A DNA stretch of 57,705 nt. Source: CALHVX01 sp964640725. GTDB taxonomy: Bacteria > Pseudomonadota > Gammaproteobacteria > Pseudomonadales > Azotimanducaceae. The DNA lies in assembly GCA_964640725.1 (NCBI GenBank), contig CAZXIJ010000026.1, positions 1-57,705 on the forward strand. The letters run 5' to 3'. Numbering within the stretch: the stretch's first letter is position 1; the number at the start of each line of letters is the position of its first letter. Positions 8,612 to 18,630 of this stretch are shown piece by piece. Both the position numbers and the translations under genes were made by a program. The notes under the pieces are model-generated. The model worked only from the letters and a program-made list of their open reading frames with translations. It did no database searches and was not told where the DNA came from.

Positions 8612-9418
8612 CTACCGGCCTGCGAAGGTCGGTACCCGCTTGTCGACAAAGGCCTGCGCAGCGTTGGCGTGGTCTTCAGTCATCATGGTACGCACCATGT
8701 GAGCTGCCTCCAGATCAAAGACCTGGGGCAGGCTCGCCTCATCGGCAGCATTGAGATTGCGCTTCATGTAGCCGATTGCCGCCGTCGGCAAGGCGGCAAG
8801 CTTTTGCGCAAAGGCCTCGGCGCGCTCGGCAAACTCGTCCGCCGGCCAGGCATGATTCACAAGCCCCAGCTCAAAAGCTTCCTGACCGCTGATGACATCC
8901 GAGGTGAAATACAGCTCCCGCGCCTTGGCGGCGCCCACCAGCCGCGGCAGGAAGTAGGAACCGCCATAGTCGCCAGAGGCGCCGATCTTGGCGAACGCCG
9001 TGGTCATCTTGGCATCGGCCACAGCGACACGCAGATCGCAGGCCAGCGCGAGGCTGAGCCCGGCACCAGCCGCAGCACCGGGAATGATCGCAAGGGTCGG
9101 TTTGGGCATTTCGTGCAGCAGCCGCGATGTCTCCATCGCGCTGCGCAAGCCCTGCACGCGCTGCTCGATGCTCACGCCAGCCTCGGAGGAGCGCCCGGCG
9201 GCCGCCTTGGCCTGCCCTTTAACGTCGCCACCGGCACAGAACGCCTTGCCGGCGCCGGTCAGCACGACGCAGCGAACCTCGGGGTCCGTGGCCACTCGAC
9301 GAACCGCAGCGTCCAGAGCGGACATCATCTCGCTAGACATGGCGTTACGGGCTTCCGGACGGTTCATGGTCAAGGTTGCGATACCGCCAGAGATGTCTTC
9401 CAAAAGGTGATCGGTCAT
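8612..9418 (-). CDS. Enoyl-CoA hydratase/isomerase family protein
   Basis: The 268-residue crotonase-fold protein has both oxyanion-hole segments, AFCAGGDVKG (about 68-77) and GAAAGAGLSLALACDLRVA (about 115-133). The usual hydratase Glu in the GxGGTQ region is not evident; the sequence there is GASGDYGGSYFLPRLVG, more like isomerases or other crotonases. It probably acts on an acyl-CoA in fatty-acid or aromatic-acid breakdown. It is convergent with yqjG and divergent from the next gene by 16 bases. GGAG precedes the ATG. The precise reaction is not resolved. Confidence 0.88.
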   Translation of the reverse strand: MTDHLLEDISGGIATLTMNRPEARNAMSSEMMSALDAAVRRVATDPEVRCVVLTGAGKAFCAGGDVKGQAKAAAGRSSEAGVSIEQRVQGLRSAMETSRLLHEMPKPTLAIIPGAAAGAGLSLALACDLRVAVADAKMTTAFAKIGASGDYGGSYFLPRLVGAAKARELYFTSDVISGQEAFELGLVNHAWPADEFAERAEAFAQKLAALPTAAIGYMKRNLNAADEASLPQVFDLEAAHMVRTMMTEDHANAAQAFVDKRVPTFAGR

Positions 9419-9434
9419 TTCGGGCTCCAGTGAG

Positions 9435-10056
9435 GTGATCGACCTATCTTACCAACTGCGCGGCGCCGAGCGGAGCTGGCCGGGTCGCTGGGCAAGAGCG
9501 CTATACTCGGCAGCGTCGTCGAGCTGGAGCCGCTTTATCAAATCGATCACGCTCACCGTTCTCATGTGGTGCCTGGCGGCGGGAACGCTGGCCAGCGAGG
9601 CATCCACGCAACAGACCATCGACCGGACGCTATGGCGCCCTTTTCAGCAGGCTTTTGAAGCGATGGACGGTGCTGCGCTCAATGGGTTGTATGCTGACCA
9701 GGTGCTGCGCGTCACGCCCGACGGCATCGATACCGCGGGTCAATTCCGGAAATTCAACGAATCCCGGTTCGAAGACAACATCGCTAAGGGCGATCACATC
9801 GCGCTCGATTTCTGGTTCGACAGCCGGCATACGAACGAAGACACATCCTACGAGGTTGGCTTCTTCCGGCTGACCACCACCGCCGCCGATGGCAAGACTT
9901 CATCCTTTTACGGCCAGTTTCATATCGTGCTCAAAAAGCAGAACGGGCAATGGCGTATAGCGCAGGATTGGGACACCGCCTCAATCGCTGGCCGACCCAT
10001 CACCGCTGCGGACTTTAAGCGGCAAGCACCCGCGGTGTTCGGCGGGGAGGACAAAC

Positions 10057-10073
<17 letters not shown>
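9435..10073 (+). CDS. Secreted NTF2-like (DUF4440/SnoaL-type) protein, start uncertain
   Basis: The mature part (about residue 55 onward) looks like a DUF4440 fold: RPFQQAFEAMDGAALNGLYAD near the start and GQFHIVLKKQNGQWRIAQD near the end. A hydrophobic segment followed by ASEAS (about 34-55) looks like a signal peptide. The GTG given here is the first in-frame start. A -10-like TATACT lies at 9502-9507, inside the proposed coding region, and the only later start before the mature part is ATG 9564, which would leave a very short signal. The stop overlaps the next gene (histidine kinase) by 17 bases, so the two are probably translated together. It may be a periplasmic sensor partner of that kinase; this is inference. 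Confidence 0.7.
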
Positions 10074-11494
<1,421 letters not shown>

Positions 11495-11502
<8 letters not shown>

Positions 11503-11896
11503 CGCGAGCCTCAACCACACGGTCCTGGTGGTCGATGATCAACGGGGCGTCCGCCAGCTGATCCGGCGCATTCTAGAAATGCAGGGCTACGCGGTCGCCG
11601 ACACAGAGGATGGACCAACGGCCCTCGAGCGCTTTGGCCGCGCCCCTGAACCAACCCTTGCGATCATCGACATCACCATGCCCGGCATGGACGGCGTCAC
11701 GCTGGCTGACCAGTTGCGGCGCTTGCGCCCTGCTCTGCCGATTATCCTGATGAGTGGCTTCGACATGGATGACGTCTTTGAACCTGGCGTCACGATCACG
11801 CCCCCGGCTGCCTATCTGGAGAAGCCGTTCGACGTTGAGCGCCTGACCGCAATGGTCGAGCGGCTCCTCGCCCCAGACAAAGCGCCAGGGGCGTGA
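11495..11896 (+). CDS. Stand-alone response-regulator receiver protein
   Basis: The 133 residues contain only a CheY-like receiver: the acidic pair in VVDDQ (about 10-14), phospho-acceptor Asp59 in IIDITMPGMDG, SG near 90 and the conserved Lys in YLEKPFD. There is no output domain, so it must act by protein contact or as a phosphate relay. The ATG overlaps the stop of the kinase gene, which strongly suggests that the pair form one system. Confidence 0.93.
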
Positions 11897-11915
11897 CGGC
11901 GATCGGTCATCAGTC

Positions 11916-11936
11916 ATGAAGGTACTTCATATTTTT
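11916..11936 (+). terminator. Weak intrinsic terminator after the receiver gene
   Basis: ATGAAG-GTA-CTTCAT forms a six-base-pair hairpin, followed after one base by five T. It sits 20 bases after the stop of the receiver gene. The stem is AT-rich and weak, so termination may be incomplete. Confidence 0.4.
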
Positions 11937-12385
11937 GAAAGTTTTTCTATTTTATAAGTTTCTTTTATATCAATATTTTACTGGCCTTTTAACGATCTTA
12001 TGGAAAGATAAGCACTCCTTTAGCGCTGTTCATATCTACGCCGAGGCTGCTTCGGCGCGCGCAGCATGACGCTTGCTTGTCGGAAGCCTTCCAAGCACTC
12101 CACCGCCGAAACGAGCGCAGTCGCGCTCCGTCGAACTTGATCCAGGTCACAGGATCGCAGCCCAAATATTTCCAGCAGAAACTGACCCCGGGCACTGCCG
12201 CCTGAAGCGAGCGCTCGCCCATCGCGACCAGGCGTCCAGGCGTCCAGCTTCCGCGGCAGTCACGCTGATTTTTCACCATATCTTGCCAATCAATGCGGCA
12301 GCTTGAGCGCCGGGAGAAGGCACTGGGAAACGCCGCACCTCACATTGCTCGGGCGGCACTCGTCACAGAACCGATCGCACTGACC

Positions 12386-12403
12386 TGACCGACGAATCGG
12401 TCA
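12386..12403. promoter_or_regulatory. Operator-like perfect dyad upstream of the sugar-transferase gene
   Basis: TGACCGA-CGAA-TCGGTCA is a perfect 7-4-7 inverted repeat, ending 93 bases before the GTG start. It is followed 24 bases later by CATAAT, a possible -10, so a bound protein would cover the likely -35 region. The binding protein is unknown. Confidence 0.45.
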
Positions 12404-12496
12404 AAGATTCGCCGTTCTGTTACAGGCATAATTCAGCCACGCTGCATGGATTGATAAGCGTTCTTCGCCGCTGGAAGCGCGAGACAGTCCGTTTGC

Positions 12497-13951
12497 GTGT
12501 ATCGCCACTCGATTAGCTTCAGGACATTTTCGCCAGTGCCCCATATCCGCATTTCAAGGCACTACTTTCACGGGCCTCATTTGTTGACCTCGGTGGTCGA
12601 GGGCGGCCTGCTGTTCGTGGCTGCCTACCTGGGCTACTTCACTCGCTTCCAGAGCCTTCCAGACCTGGCAGGTCACTTGCCCCTGGCAAGCGCGATCGCA
12701 ATTTCCGGTGTCATCGCCATGTCGGCGATGGGCGTCTCCGCCGCCCGCATGCGCGAAGGCTACATCGGCATGATGCTGCGTACCGGCGTGGCTATCTTCC
12801 TGCTGGCGACCAGCGCGATCGCGGTCCTTTCCTACTTCGTGCCAAGTATCGAGATTGGCCGAGGCGTGCTGCTCTTCAGCACCATCGAAGGTTTCCTGCT
12901 CATCGCGCTCTGGCGCTGGGTCACGGGCGCCTTAATCGACGAAGATGCGATGAAGCGGCGCGTTCTGGTGCTGGGCACCGGCAAACGCGCGGTGCCCATT
13001 GCCAGCCGCATGCGTCGCCGCTCCGATCGCCGGGGTTTTGTGCTGGTCGGCTTCGTGCCCCTGGGCAACAAGGAAGACCTGGTGACCGAGCACCGCGGCA
13101 ACGTCATCGCCCCCGACGGCACCCTGCTCGACTTCTGCATCCAGCACGACATCGATGAGCTCGTGGTCGCCACCCAGCAGCGCCGACGCAACACGGATGC
13201 GGGTGGCTTGCCGATCGAAGACCTGCTGGACTGTCGCCTCTCTGGTATCGAAGTCGTCGAAGTACAGGCCTTCATCGAGCGCGAAGCCGGCAAGCTGGAC
13301 GTCGATCTGATCGATCCGTCCTGGATTATCTTCAGCGATGGTTTCGTTGCCAATGCCACGCGCGCCGTGTCGAAACGCGGTTTCGATATCTTCGCCAGCA
13401 TGCTGCTGCTGGTCTTTATCTGGCCGGTCATGCTGATTACGGCGTTCATGATCGGCATCGGCAGCCTGTTCAAGGAGCCCGTGCTCTACAAGCAGAAGCG
13501 TGTGGGCCTGAACGGCGAGGACTTCAACGTGCTGAAATTCCGCAGCATGCGCACTGATGCGGAGAAGGACGGCACCGCTCGCTGGGCGGTCGAGAACGAT
13601 CCGCGGGTCACTCGCATTGGCGCCGTGATTCGCAAAACCCGCATCGACGAACTGCCGCAGCTGTTCAACGTCCTGCGCGGCGATATGAGCTTCGTCGGGC
13701 CGCGACCGGAACGCCCGGAGTTCGTTGACGAGCTCAAGAATGATATTCCCTACTACGACCAGCGACACCGGCTAAAGCCGGGCATTACGGGCTGGGCACA
13801 GCTGTGCTACCCCTACGGCGCTTCGGTGAACGATTCCAAAGAGAAGCTCAAGTACGACCTGTACTACCTGAAGAACCACAGCTTCCTGCTGGATCTGATC
13901 ATCCTGCTGCAGACCGTCGAGGTCGTACTGGTCGGCGAAGGGGCGCGCTAG
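12497..13951 (+). CDS. Exopolysaccharide sugar transferase, EpsB-like/PEP-CTERM-associated (polyprenyl-phosphate hexose-1-phosphate transferase)
   Basis: The 484 residues have an N-terminal membrane bundle (about 35-145), a Rossmann-like central part with VLGTGKRA (about 155), then a further membrane helix and the bacterial sugar-transferase domain from KRGFDIFAS (about 295) to the end. Hallmarks are YKQKRVG, FNVLKFRSMR, RKTRIDELPQ and GDMSFVGPRPERPEF. It would transfer a sugar phosphate to undecaprenyl phosphate to start an exopolysaccharide repeat. It resembles the PEP-CTERM-locus subfamily, which fits the ATPase, tyrosine kinase and sugar-nucleotide genes at the other end of the window. 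The GTG start has only a weak ribosome site; other in-frame GTG/TTG codons follow. Confidence 0.88.
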   Translation: MYRHSISFRTFSPVPHIRISRHYFHGPHLLTSVVEGGLLFVAAYLGYFTRFQSLPDLAGHLPLASAIAISGVIAMSAMGVSAARMREGYIGMMLRTGVAIFLLATSAIAVLSYFVPSIEIGRGVLLFSTIEGFLLIALWRWVTGALIDEDAMKRRVLVLGTGKRAVPIASRMRRRSDRRGFVLVGFVPLGNKEDLVTEHRGNVIAPDGTLLDFCIQHDIDELVVATQQRRRNTDAGGLPIEDLLDCRLSGIEVVEVQAFIEREAGKLDVDLIDPSWIIFSDGFVANATRAVSKRGFDIFASMLLLVFIWPVMLITAFMIGIGSLFKEPVLYKQKRVGLNGEDFNVLKFRSMRTDAEKDGTARWAVENDPRVTRIGAVIRKTRIDELPQLFNVLRGDMSFVGPRPERPEFVDELKNDIPYYDQRHRLKPGITGWAQLCYPYGASVNDSKEKLKYDLYYLKNHSFLLDLIILLQTVEVVLVGEGAR

Positions 13952-13953
13952 CC

Positions 13954-15639
13954 TCAGACCTGTTTCCTGACCAGTGCGCCAGGCAGCTCACCGGTCGGCT
14001 CACCATTTACGTACACGGGCTTGCCGCTGACAATCGTCGCTGACAGTCCGCGCGCTTCCTGATGCATCCGGCCGCCACCAGCCGGCAGATCGTGCACCAT
14101 GTAGGGCCGGCCGAGAGCCAGCTGCTCAAGGTCGATGATGTTGAGGTCAGCCTTGAAGCCTTCGGCAACCTGGCCTCGATCGGCAAGCCCGTAAAGCTCT
14201 GCCGCATCGCCGGTGATCTTGCGCACGGCATCCTGAATCGAGAACAGCCCGCGCTCCCGTACCCAGTGCGCGAGCAGGTAGATATTGGCGCTGGCGTCAC
14301 AAATAGAGCCGACGTGAGCGCCGCCGTCACCGAGCGCCGGCAGCGTGTGCTCGTGGGCCAGAAGTTCCGGCAGATGATCAGAGTCGTTCACGCTGGGCAT
14401 GTAGATCATGGCCCGGCCATCGTCTTCAAGCAGGTAGTCGTACAGCCAGCTCGCCGGCTCCACCCCGGCCCGCTCCGCCTGGCGCAGTACGCTGTCTTCC
14501 GGGTCCGGCCGGTAGTTGGGCGGATCTTCCATCGGGAACATGATGTCGAACCGGTGACCAAACAGCTTCATAAAGACATGAGGCTGCTCCGGGCGTTCAG
14601 CCAGCACCTGAGCTTTGGTCTCCGAGGCCTTGAGGGCCTCAATCCGAGCCGCCAGCGGCAGTTCCGCCAGAGCACGTACCGTCGGGTGCGCGGCAAAGGG
14701 CGTCATGGAGCCGGTAAGCCCCATCATGATGCCCAGCGGGCGGGCCAGCACCTGGGCGCGGATATCAATGCCCTTGGCCTGAGCGTCTTCGACGCGATTC
14801 AGGTGCTCACGCCACAGCGTGGGCAGCGAGTCGATGATCAGCAGCGTGAAGGTACCGCGCGCGCCGGTCGTCTGGCCCACGTGCCGCAGAATATCGAACT
14901 CGGCTTCGGCGTCTTTCCAGTCGGCGATCATCTGGAACACATGCCGGGCATCACCGCTCAGGTTTTCGCCCAGGGCTTTGAGCTCTTGCGTGGCGGCATC
15001 GTAGGTTGGTACCGGCACGCCAGCCAGCGTTCGGTGCACCAGCGTTCGGGAGGTCGAAAAGCCCACCGCGCCAGCGGCGAGCCCTTCCCGCAGCAGCTCG
15101 CCCATACGCGCCAGATCGGCTTCCGTCGCTGGCTCGCGGTTCAAGCCCCGTTCGCCCATCGCGAAGACGCGCAGCGGTCCGTGAGGGAACAGCACCGCGA
15201 CGTCGATATCGCGCTGCCGCGCATCCAGAGCGTCGAGGTAGGACGGAAAGGACTCCCAGTTCCAGGGCAAGCCCTCGGCCATGACCGGATCGGGAATTTC
15301 CTCGACGCCCTCCATCAGCTCGATCAGGGCACTGCGGTCCTCCGGGCGGCAGGGGGCGAAACCGACCCCACAGTTGCCCATGACCACGGTGGTGGCACCC
15401 AGATTTGACGACGGGTTCATGCGCTCGCCCCAGCTCGCCTGGCCATCGTAGTGCGTGTGGATATCGACAAAACCGGGCGTGACCAGCTGGCCCTGAGCAT
15501 CCAGCTCCTGCCGGGCAGGCCCCGCGGCGGCTGCGCCGATCGCGGCAATCTGGCCGCCCTGGATCGCCACATCGGCCAAAAAGGGCGCTGCGCCGGTTCC
15601 ATCAACGACAGTCCCGCCCGTGATTTTCAAATCCCACAT
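13954..15639 (-). CDS. D-aminoacylase/N-acyl-D-amino-acid deacylase-type amidohydrolase
   Basis: The 561-residue metal-dependent amidohydrolase begins MWDLKITGGTVVDGTG, the usual start of this family. Metal ligands are visible in VDIHTHYDGQ (about 60-70), NCGVGFAPC (about 94-102) and a late HEHTLPALGDGGAHVG. A GTG 15 codons upstream keeps the frame open, but TATATT lies between the two and family alignment favours the inner ATG. The enzyme would hydrolyse N-acyl-D-amino acids or a related amide; the substrate is not evident. It ends two bases from the stop of the convergent sugar-transferase gene. Confidence 0.87.
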   Translation of the reverse strand: MWDLKITGGTVVDGTGAAPFLADVAIQGGQIAAIGAAAAGPARQELDAQGQLVTPGFVDIHTHYDGQASWGERMNPSSNLGATTVVMGNCGVGFAPCRPEDRSALIELMEGVEEIPDPVMAEGLPWNWESFPSYLDALDARQRDIDVAVLFPHGPLRVFAMGERGLNREPATEADLARMGELLREGLAAGAVGFSTSRTLVHRTLAGVPVPTYDAATQELKALGENLSGDARHVFQMIADWKDAEAEFDILRHVGQTTGARGTFTLLIIDSLPTLWREHLNRVEDAQAKGIDIRAQVLARPLGIMMGLTGSMTPFAAHPTVRALAELPLAARIEALKASETKAQVLAERPEQPHVFMKLFGHRFDIMFPMEDPPNYRPDPEDSVLRQAERAGVEPASWLYDYLLEDDGRAMIYMPSVNDSDHLPELLAHEHTLPALGDGGAHVGSICDASANIYLLAHWVRERGLFSIQDAVRKITGDAAELYGLADRGQVAEGFKADLNIIDLEQLALGRPYMVHDLPAGGGRMHQEARGLSATIVSGKPVYVNGEPTGELPGALVRKQV

Positions 15640-15788
15640 CAGTCGCCAGAGCCTCGTCGATCCGCTGAGCCCCCGAATATACACCGTTCGCCAGCTTCCG
15701 GAGCACCGCTGCCCGGCGGATTAGACAGGCTCTGATTCTGTTCTAGCGTTAAGGCAACGATGCTCGGCCTGATGGCCGTGGAGTAGCA

Positions 15789-16013
15789 GTGAACCAGAAT
15801 CAACGCGCCCGAATTCCATGCCTGACCGCCACCCTGCTGCTGGCCGTTGCAGGCTGTGGCAGCGATATGGAGAAGCTCACGGACTCGGAGCTTCAGGACC
15901 GTGCCTACCAGTGCGGCCAAACCAAGGAACAGACCCCTGGCGGCGCCATCAGCTGCGAAAACTATCGTCGCGAATGCCAGCGCCGTCGCGATGAAGGACG
16001 CTATGTGTGCTGA
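15789..16013 (+). CDS. Small lipoprotein, unknown function
   Basis: The 74-residue protein has a signal peptide and a lipobox LAVAGC (Cys near residue 23), then a short acidic and Arg-rich part with four more Cys. It begins at a GTG. Its end overlaps the next gene by seven bases, so the two are probably translated together. No known domain was recognised. Confidence 0.7.
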   Translation: MNQNQRARIPCLTATLLLAVAGCGSDMEKLTDSELQDRAYQCGQTKEQTPGGAISCENYRRECQRRRDEGRYVC

Positions 16014-17113
16014 GCCGGTGCGCCACCGGTCTGACCGTGCTGGGGCTTTGGGCCGGCTGCGCGATGCCCGCCGCGGCCGTCGTGGTGTTCGGCTTCGACA
16101 CCGAGCAACAGCTGCCTGCCGACGACCGGGGCGCAAGTCATCAGGATGCTCCCCAGCTGCTGTTGACCACCGCAGCGCCGGAGCGCGCTGCCGCTGAGCG
16201 TGAGCTCGCCCAGGCCTGGGGCGCCCCCGGCCACTGGTGGTCGGGGCAGGCGCGCACCCTGCCCCGAGCGCTGCAGTCGAATCGCCATGAACTCAAGTTA
16301 GCCCTCGACAGCCGCGAACGACCCTACTGGCTGCAGCTGCGCAGCGCGGGCGAAGACTGCCCCGCCAACCTGGCCTGGCTGCAGGACGCGCTCCAGCGAA
16401 AGTATCCGGAGGCCGAGCCCGTCCCCAAAGCCGTCGCACGTTGGGTGCAGGCCCGCGTGCCGATCAAACGCCTGGAGATACCCGATGCGCAGCTCAGCAT
16501 CGCCAGCACCTGCATCGACCAGCAGCTGATCATCGAGTACCGGCGCAACGATCGGCTCCTGGACGCTTACCGGCGCAGCATGCGTATTCGGCTCGGACCG
16601 GACCAGTCGGCTCAATCTGCGACTGGGCGCCAGCATCTGCGACACCGCTTGCGCAGCTTGCTGCTCGGTGACCGGTCAGGCCTGCAGCAGATGCTGGGCC
16701 TGTCGTTGCAGGTCGATCAGGCCGTTGCCCTCCCTGCCGGGCTGGATCAGTCGCTGCAGCCGCGGGCTGATGCGGTCAGCGATCTGCTGATTGCAAAGTT
16801 CATGGCGGACGGCGAGCACGTTCTGGACAGCGATGGGCTTGGCGGCGTGCTGCGCATCCAGTCCCGCGTTACCGACCCGGAGCAAAGCTATCTGCAGGCC
16901 TTTGACGCCATGCTGCGTGCCCAGCTGGGCGCGCCCGCCAAAGCCACCGCACATCACAAGATCCACCGTCTCGGTGCTCAGCGGCTGATTTTGCGCTGGC
17001 ACCAGGGAGAGCTGCATCTGGTCTACCGGGACCTGCAGCGCGAAGAGCAGGACAAGGAGCGCAGCGAAGCGCAGGAGCAGGCACAGTTTGAAGCAGACAC
17101 CGATGGGTTGTGA
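16007..17113 (+). CDS. Secreted protein of unknown function
   Basis: The 368-residue protein starts at a GTG inside the end of the small lipoprotein gene. A signal peptide (about 1-24, ending near AMPAAA) is followed by VVVFGFDTEQQ. The rest is rich in Leu, Gln and Arg, with long predicted helices and an acidic, Glu/Gln-rich C-terminus (EEQDKERSEAQEQAQFEAD). No catalytic motif was seen. Codon use is normal for the window and the frame is intact, so it is probably a real periplasmic protein. Confidence 0.72.
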   Translation: MLSRCATGLTVLGLWAGCAMPAAAVVVFGFDTEQQLPADDRGASHQDAPQLLLTTAAPERAAAERELAQAWGAPGHWWSGQARTLPRALQSNRHELKLALDSRERPYWLQLRSAGEDCPANLAWLQDALQRKYPEAEPVPKAVARWVQARVPIKRLEIPDAQLSIASTCIDQQLIIEYRRNDRLLDAYRRSMRIRLGPDQSAQSATGRQHLRHRLRSLLLGDRSGLQQMLGLSLQVDQAVALPAGLDQSLQPRADAVSDLLIAKFMADGEHVLDSDGLGGVLRIQSRVTDPEQSYLQAFDAMLRAQLGAPAKATAHHKIHRLGAQRLILRWHQGELHLVYRDLQREEQDKERSEAQEQAQFEADTDGL

Positions 17114-17309
17114 GCGCAGGGCCGCGCCAAAGAGCGGTTGGTGCTACCAAGGCGATCGGCGCCGGGGACCGGAACGCCGACAACAGCCGCAAGGCCCTGG
17201 GGACGATCGCCTGAACGCGATCTACTGGGCCTACCGGGGGGATCGCCGACGAAAGGACCGCCGGCGGACTGAGTTTTGCCTGCTGCTGTGGAAACGCAGC
17301 AGGGTCTAG
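17103..17309 (+). CDS. Small Arg-rich protein, possible
   Basis: This 68-residue frame starts at an ATG that overlaps the stop of the previous gene by 11 bases. It has two related basic motifs, GDRRRGPERR and GDRRRKDRRR, with NAIYWAYRG between them. Overlap with the upstream gene suggests coupling, but there is no family support, and high-GC DNA yields Arg-rich frames easily. Confidence 0.35.
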   Translation: MGCERRAAPKSGWCYQGDRRRGPERRQQPQGPGDDRLNAIYWAYRGDRRRKDRRRTEFCLLLWKRSRV

Positions 17310-17318
17310 CCGATCAGA

Positions 17319-17927
17319 TCAGGCGCTGGAAACGACGTCCAGCTCAGCCTGCGTGTAAAAGCCTGCTGCTTCCAGCCGCTGGTTGCACTCGCCGTACACC
17401 GCGCCCAGGCGGTCAAGGACGAAGCGGGCGAACAGATCCTGAACGATGGCAATCGCCTGTCGGTCAAACTCAAGGCTCTGGCAGGACGCAATGAAGTGAT
17501 AGGCAATGTAGTAAGGGCTGATCGGTAGCTCAGTGCTGGCGACTGGACGGTCCGTACCGTAAGAGGTGCGTTCAGTAATCTGTTGCAGCAGAGTGCCGAA
17601 GTGCGCTGAACACTTATCCGACATGATCTGTGCAATATCCATCAGCTCGGCGATTTCCGGCGGGTTGCGGTCTTCGCCCAGCCAGCCCTCTCCGGCACGC
17701 TGCATGCGCCGGGCGAAGGTTTGAATCAGGCCGCCCCGGCGATAGCGCATCTCGCGCATCAGATCAAAACAGCGCGTTCGCTGCTCGGCGTCGTCGTTCC
17801 GGAAAGCCAGTTCGAACAGGCCATCTTCGATGTTCGAGTAGAACCCGTCCATCAGATGTAAAAGCTCACCGGTCACCCGATGGTGCATGGCGCTAAAGAC
17901 ATTTCGCGGATCGTTGCGGTTGTCCAT
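17319..17927 (-). CDS. Short DUF1631-like protein
   Basis: The 202 residues resemble the N-terminal part of DUF1631 proteins (LMDGFYSNIEDGLFELAF, then REMRYRRGGLI). Full DUF1631 proteins are several hundred residues longer, so this is a short form or a trimmed relative. The start is set by GAGGGA seven bases before the ATG; a longer frame upstream lacks such a site. The protein is mostly helical with no signal peptide. The function of the family is unknown to me. Confidence 0.72.
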   Translation of the reverse strand: MDNRNDPRNVFSAMHHRVTGELLHLMDGFYSNIEDGLFELAFRNDDAEQRTRCFDLMREMRYRRGGLIQTFARRMQRAGEGWLGEDRNPPEIAELMDIAQIMSDKCSAHFGTLLQQITERTSYGTDRPVASTELPISPYYIAYHFIASCQSLEFDRQAIAIVQDLFARFVLDRLGAVYGECNQRLEAAGFYTQAELDVVSSA

Positions 17928-18124
17928 TCGTCCCTCGGCAAGTTGAATCCACCCTCGGAAGTCTATGAGAGTGTCCAAGGCAAGACGTTGAAGCCCCCGA
18001 CAGGGTTCCTGAGACACGGCGCACAAAGTTACCTGCCGGGTCAGATTTTCCCCTGGAAAGGAACCAGACCGCCGCTCAAGGTCAGTCCCTGACCCGGGCG
18101 GCCAGGGCGTGCTGTAAACGCGCT

Positions 18125-18625
18125 TTACTGGAAGCGAATTTGCGCGTTGACGCGCCCGGGGGTGCCAGAGCCGTCGATGGAGGCCCGAGACACAGCAATG
18201 CCGTTGTTTTCGGCCAAGGCAGCCGTAAACGCCAGCACATCGTTGAAGGACTGGTCCTGCAGGACCACGCTGACGCTGCCGTCGCCTTCCGGCTGCACCC
18301 GGTTGAGCTTGAGCCCCCGGGCGTTGGCTGCCTGGGTGATCAGTCGCAGCCGCGAGCGGTTGGCGGTGTTTCCGCCCTGACTCACAACGCCGCGCAACCT
18401 GGACTCGTTGGCCGTCAGCCAGCCCATGGTGGCCTGCGCGTTCTGATAGCGGTTGTCAGCTTCTGCGCGCCACTGGGCGACCGGTTGCCAGATGCCGAGC
18501 CACAGCACGGTAAGGACCGTCACGGCAGCCAGGAGCGCCACAACTTTCTGCTCGCCGGGGTCGCGCCCCGCGTACCAGCGTCCTGCTGAAGACTGTCGCC
18601 AGCGGCTGATGAGAGAGTCGATCAC
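18125..18625 (-). CDS. gspM: Type II secretion system protein M
   Basis: The 166-residue inner-membrane protein has a short cytoplasmic N-terminus, one membrane helix (about 29-45, VVALLAAVTVLTVLWLG) and a periplasmic ferredoxin-like domain with the typical WLTANE and late QDQSFNDVLAF. GspM binds GspL and helps hold the GspE ATPase at the inner membrane. It is the last gene of the leftward gsp operon and starts five bases after gspL. No gspN follows. Confidence 0.92.
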   Translation of the reverse strand: MIDSLISRWRQSSAGRWYAGRDPGEQKVVALLAAVTVLTVLWLGIWQPVAQWRAEADNRYQNAQATMGWLTANESRLRGVVSQGGNTANRSRLRLITQAANARGLKLNRVQPEGDGSVSVVLQDQSFNDVLAFTAALAENNGIAVSRASIDGSGTPGRVNAQIRFQ

Positions 18626-18630
18626 CTGCC

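Larger units (their letters stand above)
11897..12496. other. 600-base region without a gene, with an AT-rich tract and an operator-like dyad
   Basis: Between the receiver gene and the sugar-transferase gene I see no convincing coding frame. About 70 bases near 11921-11993 are strongly AT-rich in otherwise GC-rich DNA. A minus-strand TTAAAA/TATAAA pair with 17-base spacing (complement of 11964-11992) resembles a promoter but would read back into the receiver gene. A dyad at 12386-12403 and a CATAAT at 12427-12432 lie closer to the downstream gene. The length suits a regulated exopolysaccharide promoter region. Confidence 0.5.

Noticed and set aside
11998..12279. 93-residue minus-strand frame in the region before the sugar transferase
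   Set aside because: No ribosome site, family or neighbour support; composition looks random.
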